The position numbers and the translations under genes are program-made. A stretch of DNA of 52,274 bases, taken from contig JAFYVM010000054.1 in the NCBI GenBank assembly GCA_017549145.1, positions 1-52,274 of the forward strand. The letters run 5' to 3'. The stretch is from Bacteroidales bacterium (GTDB lineage: Bacteria; Bacteroidota; Bacteroidia; Bacteroidales; UBA932). The notes below the pieces were generated by a model, which was given only the letters and a program-made list of their open reading frames with translations, had not been told where the DNA came from and made no database searches. Shown here piece after piece: positions 1-9,439 of this stretch (the first letter of the stretch is position 1; each line of letters opens with the position of its first letter).

Positions 1-49
1 CAGTCTTTTTAAGAACTCCTCTCAACCCGTGTTTTTTCGAATCGGGCTG

Positions 50-79
50 CAAAGGTACGCTTTTTTCAATAACCTCCAA
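50..79 (-). promoter_or_regulatory. Bacteroidetes-type promoter firing left out of the window
   Basis: On the minus strand the -7 element TACCTTTG lies at 57-50 and matches the Bacteroidetes consensus TAnnTTTG. A TTG (plus-strand caa at 77-79) sits 19 bp upstream, the expected spacing for the -33 element. Transcription would start near position 43 and serve a gene beyond the left edge. Confidence 0.6.
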
Positions 80-118
80 ACTTTTTTGCAACAAATTTTT
101 AACTTTTTTACATCAAAA

Positions 119-158
119 AACCTCCGGATTATCGTAATTAGCTGATAGTCCGGAGGTT
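119..158 (-). terminator. Rho-independent terminator of the SusCD/GH144-like operon
   Basis: Arms at 119-133 and 144-158 form a 15-bp stem with one imperfect pair (core aacctccgga / tccggaggtt). On the minus strand the stem is followed directly by a run of six T. It lies just after the stop of the leftmost minus-strand gene. Confidence 0.85.
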
Positions 159-169
159 ATAAAAAAGCG

Positions 170-1531
170 TTACTTCACATACTCAAAACCGAGTTTATCA
201 AGCCCGTCAAGTATGCAGACATTTCGCATGAAAAGATCCCAGAGGAGGCCGGTACGATAATTCTCTATCATTATTATAATAGGTCCCTGATCGATGGCCA
301 GGTATGACGGGGCGAACCACTGCTCATGGAGGGAAAATGAATCGCAGAATCCATATTCACCAAAAGCCCGGTCTCCTAATATATAATAATAGTAACGTAG
401 GGCACGCATACTTTGAGTCGGGGTATAAGGCAGAGATGATATGGCCGCTGTTGGGGCAATGACTCCATGATCATCAGTTGGAGAGCATGCAGCATAGCCA
501 CCAGGAATATCACAGGCAGTCAAGCCCCATACATTCTGCCCATATCCTACCCAACCTTTTGGATTACGCCTACAGTAGTCATAGTTAATCATCGCATGAC
601 TGGCATTCTGCCTCCAGTAGTCAGCATATTGATCTGAGAGCTCACGAGGATCCAGACCAAGAAAAGAATAGTGGGCAAAGAAGAGAGGGCCACCAAAGTC
701 AGGTCCCAAAGGAAGAAGGATATTGTAAAAACGCTTCCCGTTACGCATCTCTCCATTACGCGCCCAGCCTTCATCATACGCTTCCCTCGGGATAGGAAAG
801 GTCGGAGAAGAAGCTGCCAACACATACGCAATCAATGCCTCATTCCATCCATTGACCCGCATATTCATATCCCAGGCAAAGTCTGGAGACCAGTGCCAAT
901 AAAGAACATTCTGTCCGTTCAAGTACCAATTCCACTCCACGTTTTCCCAGATCTGGTCGATACAATCACGAATAACCGTCTCAACCGGATCGGATGTATT
1001 GAAATACTGCTTAGCCGTCAAGAGCCCTTGAACCAGGAGGGCTGTTTCGACGATATCGCCCCCATTGTCGTACGTACTGAATGGTATGGCCTTGCCTGTT
1101 GCACCGTCCATCCAATGTGGGAAAGCTCCATGAAAGCGGTCAGCCTGCAATGAAAGGAAACTTAGAATCTTGAAAAGTCTTTCAGCACCTTCCTCACGGG
1201 ATATAAATCCGCGCTCAATGGCAACAGGGATACACATCACGCCAAATCCTGATCCTCCGATTGTCACAAGTTCCTCAGAACCGAGCCTCTCTCGAGCCAG
1301 ACCAGACACAGGGTGAGCGTAATCCCAGAAATATCGGAAAGTCCTCTGCTGAACCAGAGTCATGAGACTGTCATCTGATATTACAGGATACTTAAAGGAT
1401 GTATCCACATAAACAGCAACCGTATCCAGTTTTTCAACCTTAGACACATCATGTATGATATGGCGGGCCTGCGAGCAACCGCAGCCTTGGAGAAAAAGCG
1501 CGCCCCAAAGGAGCAAAACTACAGTTTTCAT
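170..1531 (-). CDS. GH144-like endo-beta-1,2-glucanase family lipoprotein (Glycoamylase domain)
   Basis: A lipoprotein of about 453 residues that probably hydrolyses a beta-glucan at the cell surface or in the periplasm. The N-terminus has a hydrophobic stretch ending in LQGC, a lipobox. The rest resembles the Glycoamylase (PF10091) / GH144 all-alpha barrel: FRYFWDYA near the start, then GGSGFG, FPHWMDG, YDNGGDIVETA and a Gly/Trp-rich C-terminal half containing WGLTACDIPGGY. GH144 members characterised in Bacteroidota cleave beta-1,2-glucan, and they often sit beside SusC/SusD genes as here. The ATG at 1531 is preferred; a GTG one codon upstream is possible. The gene begins 12 bases after the susD stop, so the two are co-transcribed, and a terminator follows. 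The exact linkage specificity is inferred from the family. No GH3 beta-glucosidase partner is visible nearby. Confidence 0.8.
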   Translation of the reverse strand: MKTVVLLLWGALFLQGCGCSQARHIIHDVSKVEKLDTVAVYVDTSFKYPVISDDSLMTLVQQRTFRYFWDYAHPVSGLARERLGSEELVTIGGSGFGVMCIPVAIERGFISREEGAERLFKILSFLSLQADRFHGAFPHWMDGATGKAIPFSTYDNGGDIVETALLVQGLLTAKQYFNTSDPVETVIRDCIDQIWENVEWNWYLNGQNVLYWHWSPDFAWDMNMRVNGWNEALIAYVLAASSPTFPIPREAYDEGWARNGEMRNGKRFYNILLPLGPDFGGPLFFAHYSFLGLDPRELSDQYADYWRQNASHAMINYDYCRRNPKGWVGYGQNVWGLTACDIPGGYAACSPTDDHGVIAPTAAISSLPYTPTQSMRALRYYYYILGDRAFGEYGFCDSFSLHEQWFAPSYLAIDQGPIIIMIENYRTGLLWDLFMRNVCILDGLDKLGFEYVK

Positions 1532-1543
1532 CACCTCTATATA

Positions 1544-3019
1544 TTAGTAGCCAGGATTCTGAACAAGATTTGGGTTGAGCTGGCGCTGATTCGCCGGGAT
1601 CGGGAAGATTTCATTTTTTCCAGTGGTAAATCCATTTGGAGAAAGAACCTCTGAGGCCTGTCCTGTGCGGATAAGGTCGAAGAAACGATCCTCTTCCAAA
1701 GCGAGCTCAGCTCTACGTTCATCCCATACATTCTGCAAAGTCACTCCACTAAGTGGCTGGAGTTGAGCGCGGTTACGAACAAGATTAACTGCATGATCTG
1801 CCGTAAATCCAGAGTCCCCTACCGGGGCGCCATTAAGCAAGGCTTCAGCATACATCAGCAAGACTTCAGCATAACGCAGAACTCTTACATTATGGTCGTA
1901 TCCATAACCATTGTTACTCCAGTTATTATATATGGAAGGCGTGTAGCATTTTCCATTATACACAGGATTTGTACAACTGGCCTTGATTTCATCTCCTTCC
2001 GGAGTGATTGTTCCACGATAAAGAAGAGTTGTAGCAGGTCGCACGACCTCATTGCGAGACTGGTAGAACTCTATCAGATTCTCGCTCGGAGTGCAGAATC
2101 CCCAGCCCTGCATATTGGCTGGTGAATTTCCACGTGGTCCCTGAACGTATGCATATTCTATATATGGGGCTGTTCCCGTGATGCCTCCGAGGGTGGAGCT
2201 TTGAATCTCGAACAAAGACTCCTTGCCGTTTTCACCATCAATCGAAAACACTTCTCTGAAGTCTGCCATCAGTCCAAATCTCCCGCTGGTGATAATCTCG
2301 TCTGTGAGCTTTGCCACCTCTGTCCAATCTCCTGTGTACATCATGACTTTCGCCTTGATCGCACGTGCTGTATAGGCAGTGATACGTCCTGCATACGCAC
2401 TTGGATATGCTACAGGAAGTACTGAGATTGCATAATCTAAATCATTGGCAATGAACTGATAAACCTCATCACGAGAAGTCTGTCTCAACGAAGCCAACTG
2501 ATCGGCAGTCATGACAGTATCAACAAGAGGGACACTACCGAACAACCTCACAAGATTAAAGTATGAATAAGCCCTGATGACTCTAGCTTCAGCCTCACAT
2601 TGATCTATGGTAATGCGGGTCTGGGCGTTCTGAATGGCATTTCTGAAGAGTGGCATCTGGCTGATGGCATTATTTGCTGCACTGACGACATCATAATAGC
2701 CTACCCATAGGTCGTTAATCAGACTATTGGAGGCATCGTAGGTAAATTTATCCAAAGCAAGTGCAGTTGGATTATCCTCAGGAGAGGAGCCCTTATCTGC
2801 ATTATCGGACGTAATTTCGAAGGCGCAGATATATGGGAAGGCATGCACATTTCCCGAACGCATGGAAGCGTAGGCTGCACTTACAGGTTTGAAGATATTC
2901 TCCGACTTGGAGTAATCTATGCCTTCCGCAGGGGTGGTTCCTTCCGGGCGTATGCCGAGAAATTCGGAGCAGGATGCTACCAGGAGGACCGGGATTATTA
3001 TTTTGATGATTGGTTTCAT
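1544..3019 (-). CDS. SusD/RagB-like glycan-binding lipoprotein
   Basis: A 491-residue SusD-family surface lipoprotein that would bind oligosaccharide and act as the lid of the SusC transporter encoded just upstream. The signal sequence ends in LLVASC, a lipobox at about residue 17. TPR-like helices include AEARVIRAYSYFNLVRLFG, the usual SusD N-terminal signature. The C-terminal RagB/SusD segment contains YAEVLLMYAEALLN, then WDERRAELALEEDRFFDLIRTG and a closing NPNLVQNPGY, all typical of the family. The gene lies between susC and the GH144-like gene in one minus-strand operon. An 84-bp gap before it holds a short tandem repeat. Substrate identity (beta-1,2-glucan) is inferred only from the neighbouring hydrolase. 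Confidence 0.93.
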   Translation of the reverse strand: MKPIIKIIIPVLLVASCSEFLGIRPEGTTPAEGIDYSKSENIFKPVSAAYASMRSGNVHAFPYICAFEITSDNADKGSSPEDNPTALALDKFTYDASNSLINDLWVGYYDVVSAANNAISQMPLFRNAIQNAQTRITIDQCEAEARVIRAYSYFNLVRLFGSVPLVDTVMTADQLASLRQTSRDEVYQFIANDLDYAISVLPVAYPSAYAGRITAYTARAIKAKVMMYTGDWTEVAKLTDEIITSGRFGLMADFREVFSIDGENGKESLFEIQSSTLGGITGTAPYIEYAYVQGPRGNSPANMQGWGFCTPSENLIEFYQSRNEVVRPATTLLYRGTITPEGDEIKASCTNPVYNGKCYTPSIYNNWSNNGYGYDHNVRVLRYAEVLLMYAEALLNGAPVGDSGFTADHAVNLVRNRAQLQPLSGVTLQNVWDERRAELALEEDRFFDLIRTGQASEVLSPNGFTTGKNEIFPIPANQRQLNPNLVQNPGY

Positions 3020-3034
3020 AATTTATTTATTTTT

Positions 3035-3093
3035 AGATCCTTCGCTTTGCTCAGGATGACAGGGAGACTCAGGATGACAGGGGGACTCAGGAT
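3035..3093. repeat. Head-plus-tandem repeat element between susC and susD
   Basis: The head agatccttcgctttgctcag starts at 3035. It is followed by iterated 18-bp units of the form agggagactcaggatgac (3061-3078 and a partial unit to about 3093). The same head and tail recur at 10288-10351 and, inverted, at 13217-13318. Here it sits in the transcribed spacer between susC and susD, where it could affect mRNA processing. It has no coding role that I can see. Confidence 0.8.
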
Positions 3094-3103
3094 AAATATG
3101 GGT

Positions 3104-6100
3104 TTAGAACGACAGTTTTAAACCAAGGGTGTAAGTCGCCTGTAGGGGATGAGTAGAGGTGTCGATACCGGTAGCAATCGGAGATCCGCCAACCTCTGGA
3201 GTAAAGCCATTATACCTAAAATACGTATAAGGTCGTTGAGCTGTGAGAGACACACGCAACTGATTGATTCCCTTTAGTTTACTAAAGGTATATCCCAGCT
3301 GTACATTCTGGATTCTGAAATATGAGGCATCCTCGACAAAGAAACTGTTGGCTTGCTGGATAAAGGCTGTATTGTAGGCCGCTGCAGATGGATAGGTCTC
3401 AGACATTCGGGAAGGTCTCCACACATTTTCATAGAAGTTCAGGTCATAGTTGCCATCGGTAAATACATCCCTATTCATTCGCTTGGCATTCAAGACTTTA
3501 TTTCCCACCTGTCCTAAGAAAGACACACTAAAATCAAGGTTCTTCCACACCAGACCGAAATTCAAACCGCCCATCAGCCATGGAATCGGACTTCCGAGAT
3601 AGGTCTTATCCCTTTCATCAATGATACCATTGCCATCAATATCCTTGTACTTAAAATATCCGGCAGCCTTTATTTCCTGCTGGACAGGATCTCTATACGC
3701 TTCTTCATTCGAAGCATAGACTCCGTCAATTTCATATCCCCAGAAAGCACCAATCGGATAGCCTACCTGAGTTCGGGTCGTATAGTTACCTCGAACGCTG
3801 GCACCAGGGATATAATCTCTGCCATCCAGAGCCAAGACTTCATTGGAAACTGTGGTAAGGTTCAGGCCAATGTTGTATTGGAAGTTCTCTCCTACTGAGT
3901 CAGACCAGCCCAAGGTCAATTCCACTCCTGAGTTACGCACACGACCGTTATTACTAAGCAGTTCAGCAGTACCACCTCCAGTAGCTATCGGGACATAAAA
4001 GACAACATTATCAGTAGTTCTATTGTAGTAGTCCAGTTCTCCTGAAAGGCGGTTTTTAAGGAAGGCAAAGTCTAGTCCGGCATCCCATTCGCTGACAACT
4101 TCCCACTTCAGGTAATTCTGGATAACAGTCTGAGCACCAATTCCGTCATATAGATTATCTCCAAACACTGCCGAGACACCAGTTCCTATACTGCCAAGAA
4201 TCAATGTAGAGTTGGCTGGAACCGCATCATTTCCCAACTGTCCCCAGCTAAGGCGCAACTTCAGGTAATCCACCACTTTCTGCTTACTCATAAACGGCTC
4301 TTTTGATATCACCCAGCCTAGTCCGGCAGATGGAAAGAAGCCCCATTTACGGTTGTACTTTGAACTGCCGTCAGCTCTAAACGTGAAGGTCGCGAGGTAA
4401 CGGTCCTTGTAGTTATAGGTTCCACGCGTGAAGAAGGATACTCCATGGTAAAGATATGGAGCTGGACTAAGGTCATTCACAGAGGAGTTGCTATTGGAAC
4501 CGTTGCCAATATATTTAGATTGATCATCATAAGCCGGAACATTAACTGCCGATCCTGAAAGTGCGGTAAATCTTTCTATTCTTGTGGACTGGCCGACCAT
4601 AGCAGAAAATGAACTACCGTTGACTTTATCGGAATATGTGATGGTGTTATCGATAATATGCGTGTCACCTCGGGCAAGTATCTTGGCCAGAGACGAAACT
4701 GAAATACCCTGAGAACCACCGACAAAATATTCCGGAATATAGTTCTGAGTGATATAGGAATTGAAGTCGAGGTTATATGAGGTGCGGATCTTTAGCCTCG
4801 AGTCCATGAACTGAAGCTGAGCGTAAGTGGAAAAGACCAGATTGAGTTCTTTCTCAATATTCTCATTGTATTGTGCTACAGCATAAGGGTTTGCGTAGGA
4901 ATTGCCAAAACCATAGAGCTGAGGTGCATCATATTTCACGGGATAGGCAGCAGCATTATCGTCATTGTAAATTCCATAGACCGGCGGATTTACGAAGGCC
5001 TGGAAAAATGCATTTCCGTCAGCCCAGGTCCTTGAATTTCTTGACACCACTGCATTGGCTCCGACAGTTAGCCAAGGGACAACCTCCTGATCAAGACGCG
5101 CACGGAAGTTAATTCTCTCGTAACTATTATCTGCTATAAGGATTCCATCCTGATCAAGATATGAGAGTCCCAATGCATATTTGGTCTTCAATGTTGCTCC
5201 TGACACATCTAGGGAATGATTATGTATCAAGGCGTTACGAAGAATGCTCGAATACCAATCCGTACTCATAGGATAGTCGGAAGGCTTTTTCGGCACATAT
5301 CCGCTGACCGATGAGTTTGCCTCATTGAGCAGGTCGACATATTGTTCAAGATTGGCTAGTTTCATAACATTTACAGGAGTCTGAACGCCAACATAGCCGT
5401 CATACGTGATGCTCACCTTAGACGCAGATCCTTGTCTGGTGGTAATAATCACTACTCCATTCGCTGCACGAACTCCATATATCGCTGCTGCAGAGGCGTC
5501 CTTCAAAACCGTAATATCCTGAATATCACCAGATCCGATAAAATCCAGATTATCAACAAAAACTCCATCCACGATATAAAGAGGATTAGCATATTCTCCT
5601 ATAGAGCCCATTCCCCTGATCTTCACAGTCGGTGAAGCGCCTGGCGCACCAGAGCTGATAATCTGCACACCCGCAATCTTTCCCTGAATGGCAGACATCG
5701 GATCGGAGCTGACCTGACGAGAGAGCTCCTCACCTTTAATGCTTACAATCGGAGCAGTGAGATCTTTTGATTTCTGAGTTCCATAACCAATGACTACCGT
5801 CTCTTCCAACATTTGAGAATCTTCCTGCATCACCACATCTATAACAGTGCGGTCATTAAGAGAGATACTGACATCCTTGAATCCGATACAGGAAAACTGA
5901 AGGGTAGATTCTGGTGGAACATTAATAGAATAACATCCTTGGTCGTCTGTTGAGACACCATTTGATGTTCCTGACTGCAGAACAAAAACTCCGGGTAGAG
6001 GCACACCGGAGGATTCTGTAACAATTCCGCTGACATTGACATTCTGAGCATTTGCTGCCAGAGATGCCAGCAGAATAAACATTGATAATAATACACGACG

Positions 6101-6106
6101 TTTCAT
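3104..6106 (-). CDS. SusC/RagA-like TonB-dependent outer-membrane transporter
   Basis: A 1000-residue TonB-dependent receptor that would import oligosaccharides across the outer membrane. Order of parts: signal peptide ending ANAQ near residue 20; carboxypeptidase-regulatory-like domain at about 22-105 (VSGIVTESSGVPLPGVFV); a TonB-box/plug start at EETVVIGYGTQ near residue 105; plug domain to about 225 (LKDASAAAIYGVRAANGVVIITT is the SusC signature); then a long beta-barrel ending in aromatic LGLKLSF. No N-terminal STN or anti-sigma domain is visible, so this pair probably does not self-signal through an ECF factor. It is the first gene of the minus-strand SusC-SusD-GH144-like operon. It is divergent from the gene at 6234, with about 127 bp between them. 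Confidence 0.95.
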   Translation of the reverse strand: MKRRVLLSMFILLASLAANAQNVNVSGIVTESSGVPLPGVFVLQSGTSNGVSTDDQGCYSINVPPESTLQFSCIGFKDVSISLNDRTVIDVVMQEDSQMLEETVVIGYGTQKSKDLTAPIVSIKGEELSRQVSSDPMSAIQGKIAGVQIISSGAPGASPTVKIRGMGSIGEYANPLYIVDGVFVDNLDFIGSGDIQDITVLKDASAAAIYGVRAANGVVIITTRQGSASKVSITYDGYVGVQTPVNVMKLANLEQYVDLLNEANSSVSGYVPKKPSDYPMSTDWYSSILRNALIHNHSLDVSGATLKTKYALGLSYLDQDGILIADNSYERINFRARLDQEVVPWLTVGANAVVSRNSRTWADGNAFFQAFVNPPVYGIYNDDNAAAYPVKYDAPQLYGFGNSYANPYAVAQYNENIEKELNLVFSTYAQLQFMDSRLKIRTSYNLDFNSYITQNYIPEYFVGGSQGISVSSLAKILARGDTHIIDNTITYSDKVNGSSFSAMVGQSTRIERFTALSGSAVNVPAYDDQSKYIGNGSNSNSSVNDLSPAPYLYHGVSFFTRGTYNYKDRYLATFTFRADGSSKYNRKWGFFPSAGLGWVISKEPFMSKQKVVDYLKLRLSWGQLGNDAVPANSTLILGSIGTGVSAVFGDNLYDGIGAQTVIQNYLKWEVVSEWDAGLDFAFLKNRLSGELDYYNRTTDNVVFYVPIATGGGTAELLSNNGRVRNSGVELTLGWSDSVGENFQYNIGLNLTTVSNEVLALDGRDYIPGASVRGNYTTRTQVGYPIGAFWGYEIDGVYASNEEAYRDPVQQEIKAAGYFKYKDIDGNGIIDERDKTYLGSPIPWLMGGLNFGLVWKNLDFSVSFLGQVGNKVLNAKRMNRDVFTDGNYDLNFYENVWRPSRMSETYPSAAAYNTAFIQQANSFFVEDASYFRIQNVQLGYTFSKLKGINQLRVSLTAQRPYTYFRYNGFTPEVGGSPIATGIDTSTHPLQATYTLGLKLSF

Positions 6107-6177
6107 AACACACTTTTATGCCGTTTTTCGACTAACTAACGGCGAGTGCATTTGCATTTCGTATGCCAATTATTCAC

Positions 6178-6208
6178 TTGTAGAAACGGAAGTTTTTATG
6201 TAAGTTTG
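6178..6208 (+). promoter_or_regulatory. Bacteroidetes-type promoter of the DUF5009 operon
   Basis: TTG at 6178-6180 and TAAGTTTG at 6201-6208 are separated by 20 bp and match the Bacteroidetes vegetative promoter closely. The predicted start near 6215 gives a leader of about 20 nt before the ATG at 6234. Confidence 0.7.
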
Positions 6209-6233
6209 TAAGTTTTATAAATTGAACCACAGA

Positions 6234-7349
6234 ATGAACACACAGCAACAACAAAGATTGATGTCACTCGACACATTGAGAGGTTTCGACATGCTGTTTA
6301 TTATGGGATTTGCATCCATCGTAGTTTCCGTATGCAAACTTTTCCCTGAAGGAGCAGATTGTTGGCTAGCCCAGCAGATGTTACACGTAAAGTGGAATGG
6401 CTTCGCTCAGCATGACACCATCTTCCCACTCTTCCTTTTCATTGCTGGTATTTCATGGCCATTCTCATATTCAAAGCAGCTTGACGGTGGCTCAACCAAG
6501 AAGCAGATTTATCTAAAAATCCTCAAGCGCGCTGCCATTCTTGTATTCCTTGGCGTTGTTTACAATGGATTATTCAAACTGGATTTCGAAAATTTAAGAA
6601 TCTGCAGCGTACTTGGACGAATCGGACTTGCGTGGGGAATTGGAGCAATTCTTTATATCAATTTCAAGCCTAAGACCCTAGCCTTCATTTCCGGCGGAAT
6701 CCTTCTGGTATATTGGGCACTTCTTGCACTGATTCCTGCACCGGACATGCCTGGAGCCGATCGATTCTCTTTGGAAGGCAATCTTGTGGGATACATAGAC
6801 AGACTTATCACCCCTGGTAAGCTTCTCACTAAAGACATCTTTGATCCGGAAGGACTTCTCAGCACGGTTCCGGCAGTGGTCACTGCCCTACTCGGTATGT
6901 TGACCGGAACATTCGTCAAACAGCCAGATTCAAAGATCAACGGAAATCGCAAGACTGTCTACATGCTTGTCGGTGCAGTTGCAATGGCAGTGATCGCAAT
7001 ATTGTGGAACCAGGTTTTCCCAGTCAACAAGAAACTATGGACAAGTTCGTTCGTAATGGCAGCCGGAGCGTATAGCCTTGGCCTGTTTGCCTTGTTCTAC
7101 TATATTATTGATGTCAGAAAGTGGCAGAAATGGACATTGTTCTTCAGAGTTATCGGACTTAACTCTATCACAATCTATCTGGCACAGAAGATATTCAAGT
7201 TTGACAGCATAAGCAAGTTCTTCTTGTCGGGGCTTGCATCTAAACTGCCGGAGCAATGGTCGACACTTTTACTTCAGTGTGGATTTGTGGCAGTATCTTG
7301 GCTATTCCTATACTTCCTGTACAAAAAGAAGGTATTCCTAAAAGTATAA
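6234..7349 (+). CDS. DUF5009 / NagX-like membrane acyltransferase
   Basis: An integral membrane protein of about 371 residues resembling the DUF5009 / heparan-alpha-glucosaminide N-acetyltransferase-like family. The hallmark is LDTLRGFDMLFIMG just inside the N-terminus (about residues 12-25), followed by a conserved stretch with FAQHDTIFPLFLFIAG. About ten hydrophobic segments alternate with short loops. In animals the related HGSNAT moves acetyl groups across a membrane to sugars; bacterial members are thought to modify amino sugars, but the substrate here is unknown. The ATG at 6234 is favoured over a TTG at 6222. It is first in a plus-strand operon with a polyprenol-phosphate glycosyltransferase 20 bp downstream, which would fit a shared role in envelope sugars. 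Confidence 0.85.
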   Translation: MNTQQQQRLMSLDTLRGFDMLFIMGFASIVVSVCKLFPEGADCWLAQQMLHVKWNGFAQHDTIFPLFLFIAGISWPFSYSKQLDGGSTKKQIYLKILKRAAILVFLGVVYNGLFKLDFENLRICSVLGRIGLAWGIGAILYINFKPKTLAFISGGILLVYWALLALIPAPDMPGADRFSLEGNLVGYIDRLITPGKLLTKDIFDPEGLLSTVPAVVTALLGMLTGTFVKQPDSKINGNRKTVYMLVGAVAMAVIAILWNQVFPVNKKLWTSSFVMAAGAYSLGLFALFYYIIDVRKWQKWTLFFRVIGLNSITIYLAQKIFKFDSISKFFLSGLASKLPEQWSTLLLQCGFVAVSWLFLYFLYKKKVFLKV

Positions 7350-7369
7350 TTTGAAACCAAAGACGATAT

Positions 7370-8098
7370 ATGGATAAGAAGATTGTAATTATTCCTACTT
7401 ACAACGAGAAGGAAAATATTGAGAAGATCATCCGCGCGGTCTTCTCACTTGAGGGAGAGTATCATATCCTCGTTATTGAGGATGGTTCACCAGACGGAAC
7501 AGCGCAGATTGTGAAGACACTGCAGCAGGAGTTCCCTGAGAGATTGTTTATGATTGAGCGCAAGGGCAAACTCGGCCTTGGAACTGCATATATTACAGGT
7601 TTCAAATGGTCGGTAGAGCATGAGTACGACTATATTTTCGAGATGGATGCAGACTTCTCGCACAATCCGAATGACCTTCCACGTCTTTATGAGGCATGTG
7701 CCAAGAATGGAGCAGACCTTGCCATCGGTTCACGTTACTGCAATGGAATCAGCGTAATCAACTGGCCTATCGGACGAGTGATCATGTCATATTATGCGTC
7801 GGTTTACGTGCGCACAGTGTTGGGAATGAAGGTATTTGATACCACTGCAGGTTTCAAATGCTACACCCGCAAGGTACTTGAGACAATCGACCTCGACAAG
7901 GTGAAGATGAAGGGATATGGTTTCCAGATCGAAATGAAATATAGCACATACAAGCTTGGATTCAAGATTCAGGAGGTTCCGATTATCTTCGTGGACCGCA
8001 CAGAGGGTACTTCAAAGATGAGCAGCGGTATCTTTGGAGAGGCATTCTGGGGTGTTATGAAACTTAAGATGAGAAAAATCAGACCGGTTAAGAAATGA
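7370..8098 (+). CDS. Polyprenol-phosphate mannosyltransferase-like GT2
   Basis: A 242-residue family 2 glycosyltransferase of the dolichol/polyprenol-phosphate mannose synthase type. It would move a hexose from a nucleotide sugar to a lipid carrier at the inner face of the membrane. The GT-A fold motifs are clear: VIIPTYNEKENI at the N-terminus, VIEDGSPDGTA, the metal-binding EMDADFSHNP near residue 95, and AIGSRYCNG. There is no transmembrane C-terminal extension, so it is the short soluble form. Its stop overlaps the start of the dihydroorotase gene by 4 nt (ATGA), which implies translational coupling. Transfer of mannose rather than glucose is the family default and is not shown by the sequence. 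Confidence 0.9.
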   Translation: MDKKIVIIPTYNEKENIEKIIRAVFSLEGEYHILVIEDGSPDGTAQIVKTLQQEFPERLFMIERKGKLGLGTAYITGFKWSVEHEYDYIFEMDADFSHNPNDLPRLYEACAKNGADLAIGSRYCNGISVINWPIGRVIMSYYASVYVRTVLGMKVFDTTAGFKCYTRKVLETIDLDKVKMKGYGFQIEMKYSTYKLGFKIQEVPIIFVDRTEGTSKMSSGIFGEAFWGVMKLKMRKIRPVKK

Positions 8099-9435
8099 TA
8101 CTTCTTCAAGACGCGACCATAGTTACTGCCGAGAAGGTCGGCAAGGGCTCGATCCTGATCTGCGAGGATAAGATCAAGGAAGTGTGGTGGGCAGAAAGCG
8201 AGGACTACTCGTTCAGAGTGGATATGCTCAAGAGCAAGCATCCGGAAGCTCAGGTTCACGACCTCACAGGAAAACATGTTATCGCGGGTGGTATTGACGC
8301 ACATGTGCATTTCCGCGATCCAGGCCTTACACATAAGGCTGATATGGCCACAGAGTCACGCGCGGCAGCTGCTGGTGGAGTTACCACCGTGTTTGACATG
8401 CCGAATACAAAGCCTGCAACGACTCAGGCAGTCCATATCGCAGAGAAGCTGGCACTTGCAAAGGAGCGTAGCGTGGTAAATATGGGTTTCCATATCGGAG
8501 CTACCAATGAGAATGCAGCTCAGATTGCAGCCCTCGTGAAGAACGGCGACGCCGAAACAGGTGTCAAACCTTCAGACATTGCTGGAGTGAAGGTATTCAT
8601 GGGTTCTTCTACAGGTAATATGCTTGTGGATGCAGAGAGCACATTGGCGGAATTATTCTCTATCAGCGAGAAGCCTGTGCTCGTACACTGCGAGGACGAG
8701 GAAATTATCCGCAGAAACACAGAGAAGGCAGTTGAGACTTATGGAGATGAGATTCCTTTCAGCGAGCATGAGAACATCCGCAGCAGAATGGCCTGCATCA
8801 GATCCAGCATCAAGGCGCTAGAGCTTGCGATTAAATATAACACCAGACTTACTCTCTGTCATATTTCTACAAAGGAGGAGATTGAGATGGTGCGTGCTGC
8901 CAAACTTAACAACCCTGCTATCGTAGCGGAGACATCATGTAACTACCTATGGTTCAGCAATGAGGACTACGCTATATTGGGAAGCAAGGTCAAGTGCAAC
9001 CCTTCGGTGAAGACTCCGGCAGACCGCCAGGCTCTAAGAACAGCGCTCAGCGAAGGTCTGATCGATACCATCGGCTCTGATCACGCTCCTCACCTGCTTT
9101 CTGAGAAGGATGCTCCTTATACTAAGGCTCCGTCAGGTCTTCCATCAATCCAGCAGACACTGCCTGTACTTCTCACTATTGCCCAGCAGGAGGAGATTCC
9201 TCTCGAGAAGATTGCTTCAGTATTTTCAGAGAAGGCTGCTGAGATTTACGAGTTGAATCGCGGAAAGATCCAGGCAGGATGGCAGGCTGACCTTGTGGTA
9301 TTTGACTATGGCAAGGAATTCACAGTCAAGGCAGAGGACCAGAAGAGCAAGTGCGGCTGGAGCCCTTATGAGGGCCAGACCCTCAAGGGAGTTATTGAGG
9401 CCGTATATATCAATGGCAAACAAGTAAATTTATAG
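8095..9435 (+). CDS. pyrC: Dihydroorotase
   Basis: A 446-residue cytosolic zinc amidohydrolase of the class I dihydroorotase/allantoinase branch. It catalyses reversible closure of carbamoyl-aspartate to dihydroorotate in pyrimidine synthesis. It shows GGIDAHVHFRDPGLTHK at about residues 64-80 (HxH metal site and substrate Arg), GVTTVFDMPNTKP, a metal-bridging Lys region in GVKVFMG, a His in LVHCEDE and another in TLCHIST, and IGSDHAPH near residue 325 with the catalytic Asp. The C-terminal beta-sandwich contains the usual LNRGKIQAGWQADLVVFD. Length is normal. It overlaps the upstream glycosyltransferase by 4 nt and is followed 4 nt later by a thioredoxin gene. Confidence 0.95.
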   Translation: MILLQDATIVTAEKVGKGSILICEDKIKEVWWAESEDYSFRVDMLKSKHPEAQVHDLTGKHVIAGGIDAHVHFRDPGLTHKADMATESRAAAAGGVTTVFDMPNTKPATTQAVHIAEKLALAKERSVVNMGFHIGATNENAAQIAALVKNGDAETGVKPSDIAGVKVFMGSSTGNMLVDAESTLAELFSISEKPVLVHCEDEEIIRRNTEKAVETYGDEIPFSEHENIRSRMACIRSSIKALELAIKYNTRLTLCHISTKEEIEMVRAAKLNNPAIVAETSCNYLWFSNEDYAILGSKVKCNPSVKTPADRQALRTALSEGLIDTIGSDHAPHLLSEKDAPYTKAPSGLPSIQQTLPVLLTIAQQEEIPLEKIASVFSEKAAEIYELNRGKIQAGWQADLVVFDYGKEFTVKAEDQKSKCGWSPYEGQTLKGVIEAVYINGKQVNL

Positions 9436-9439
9436 GATT

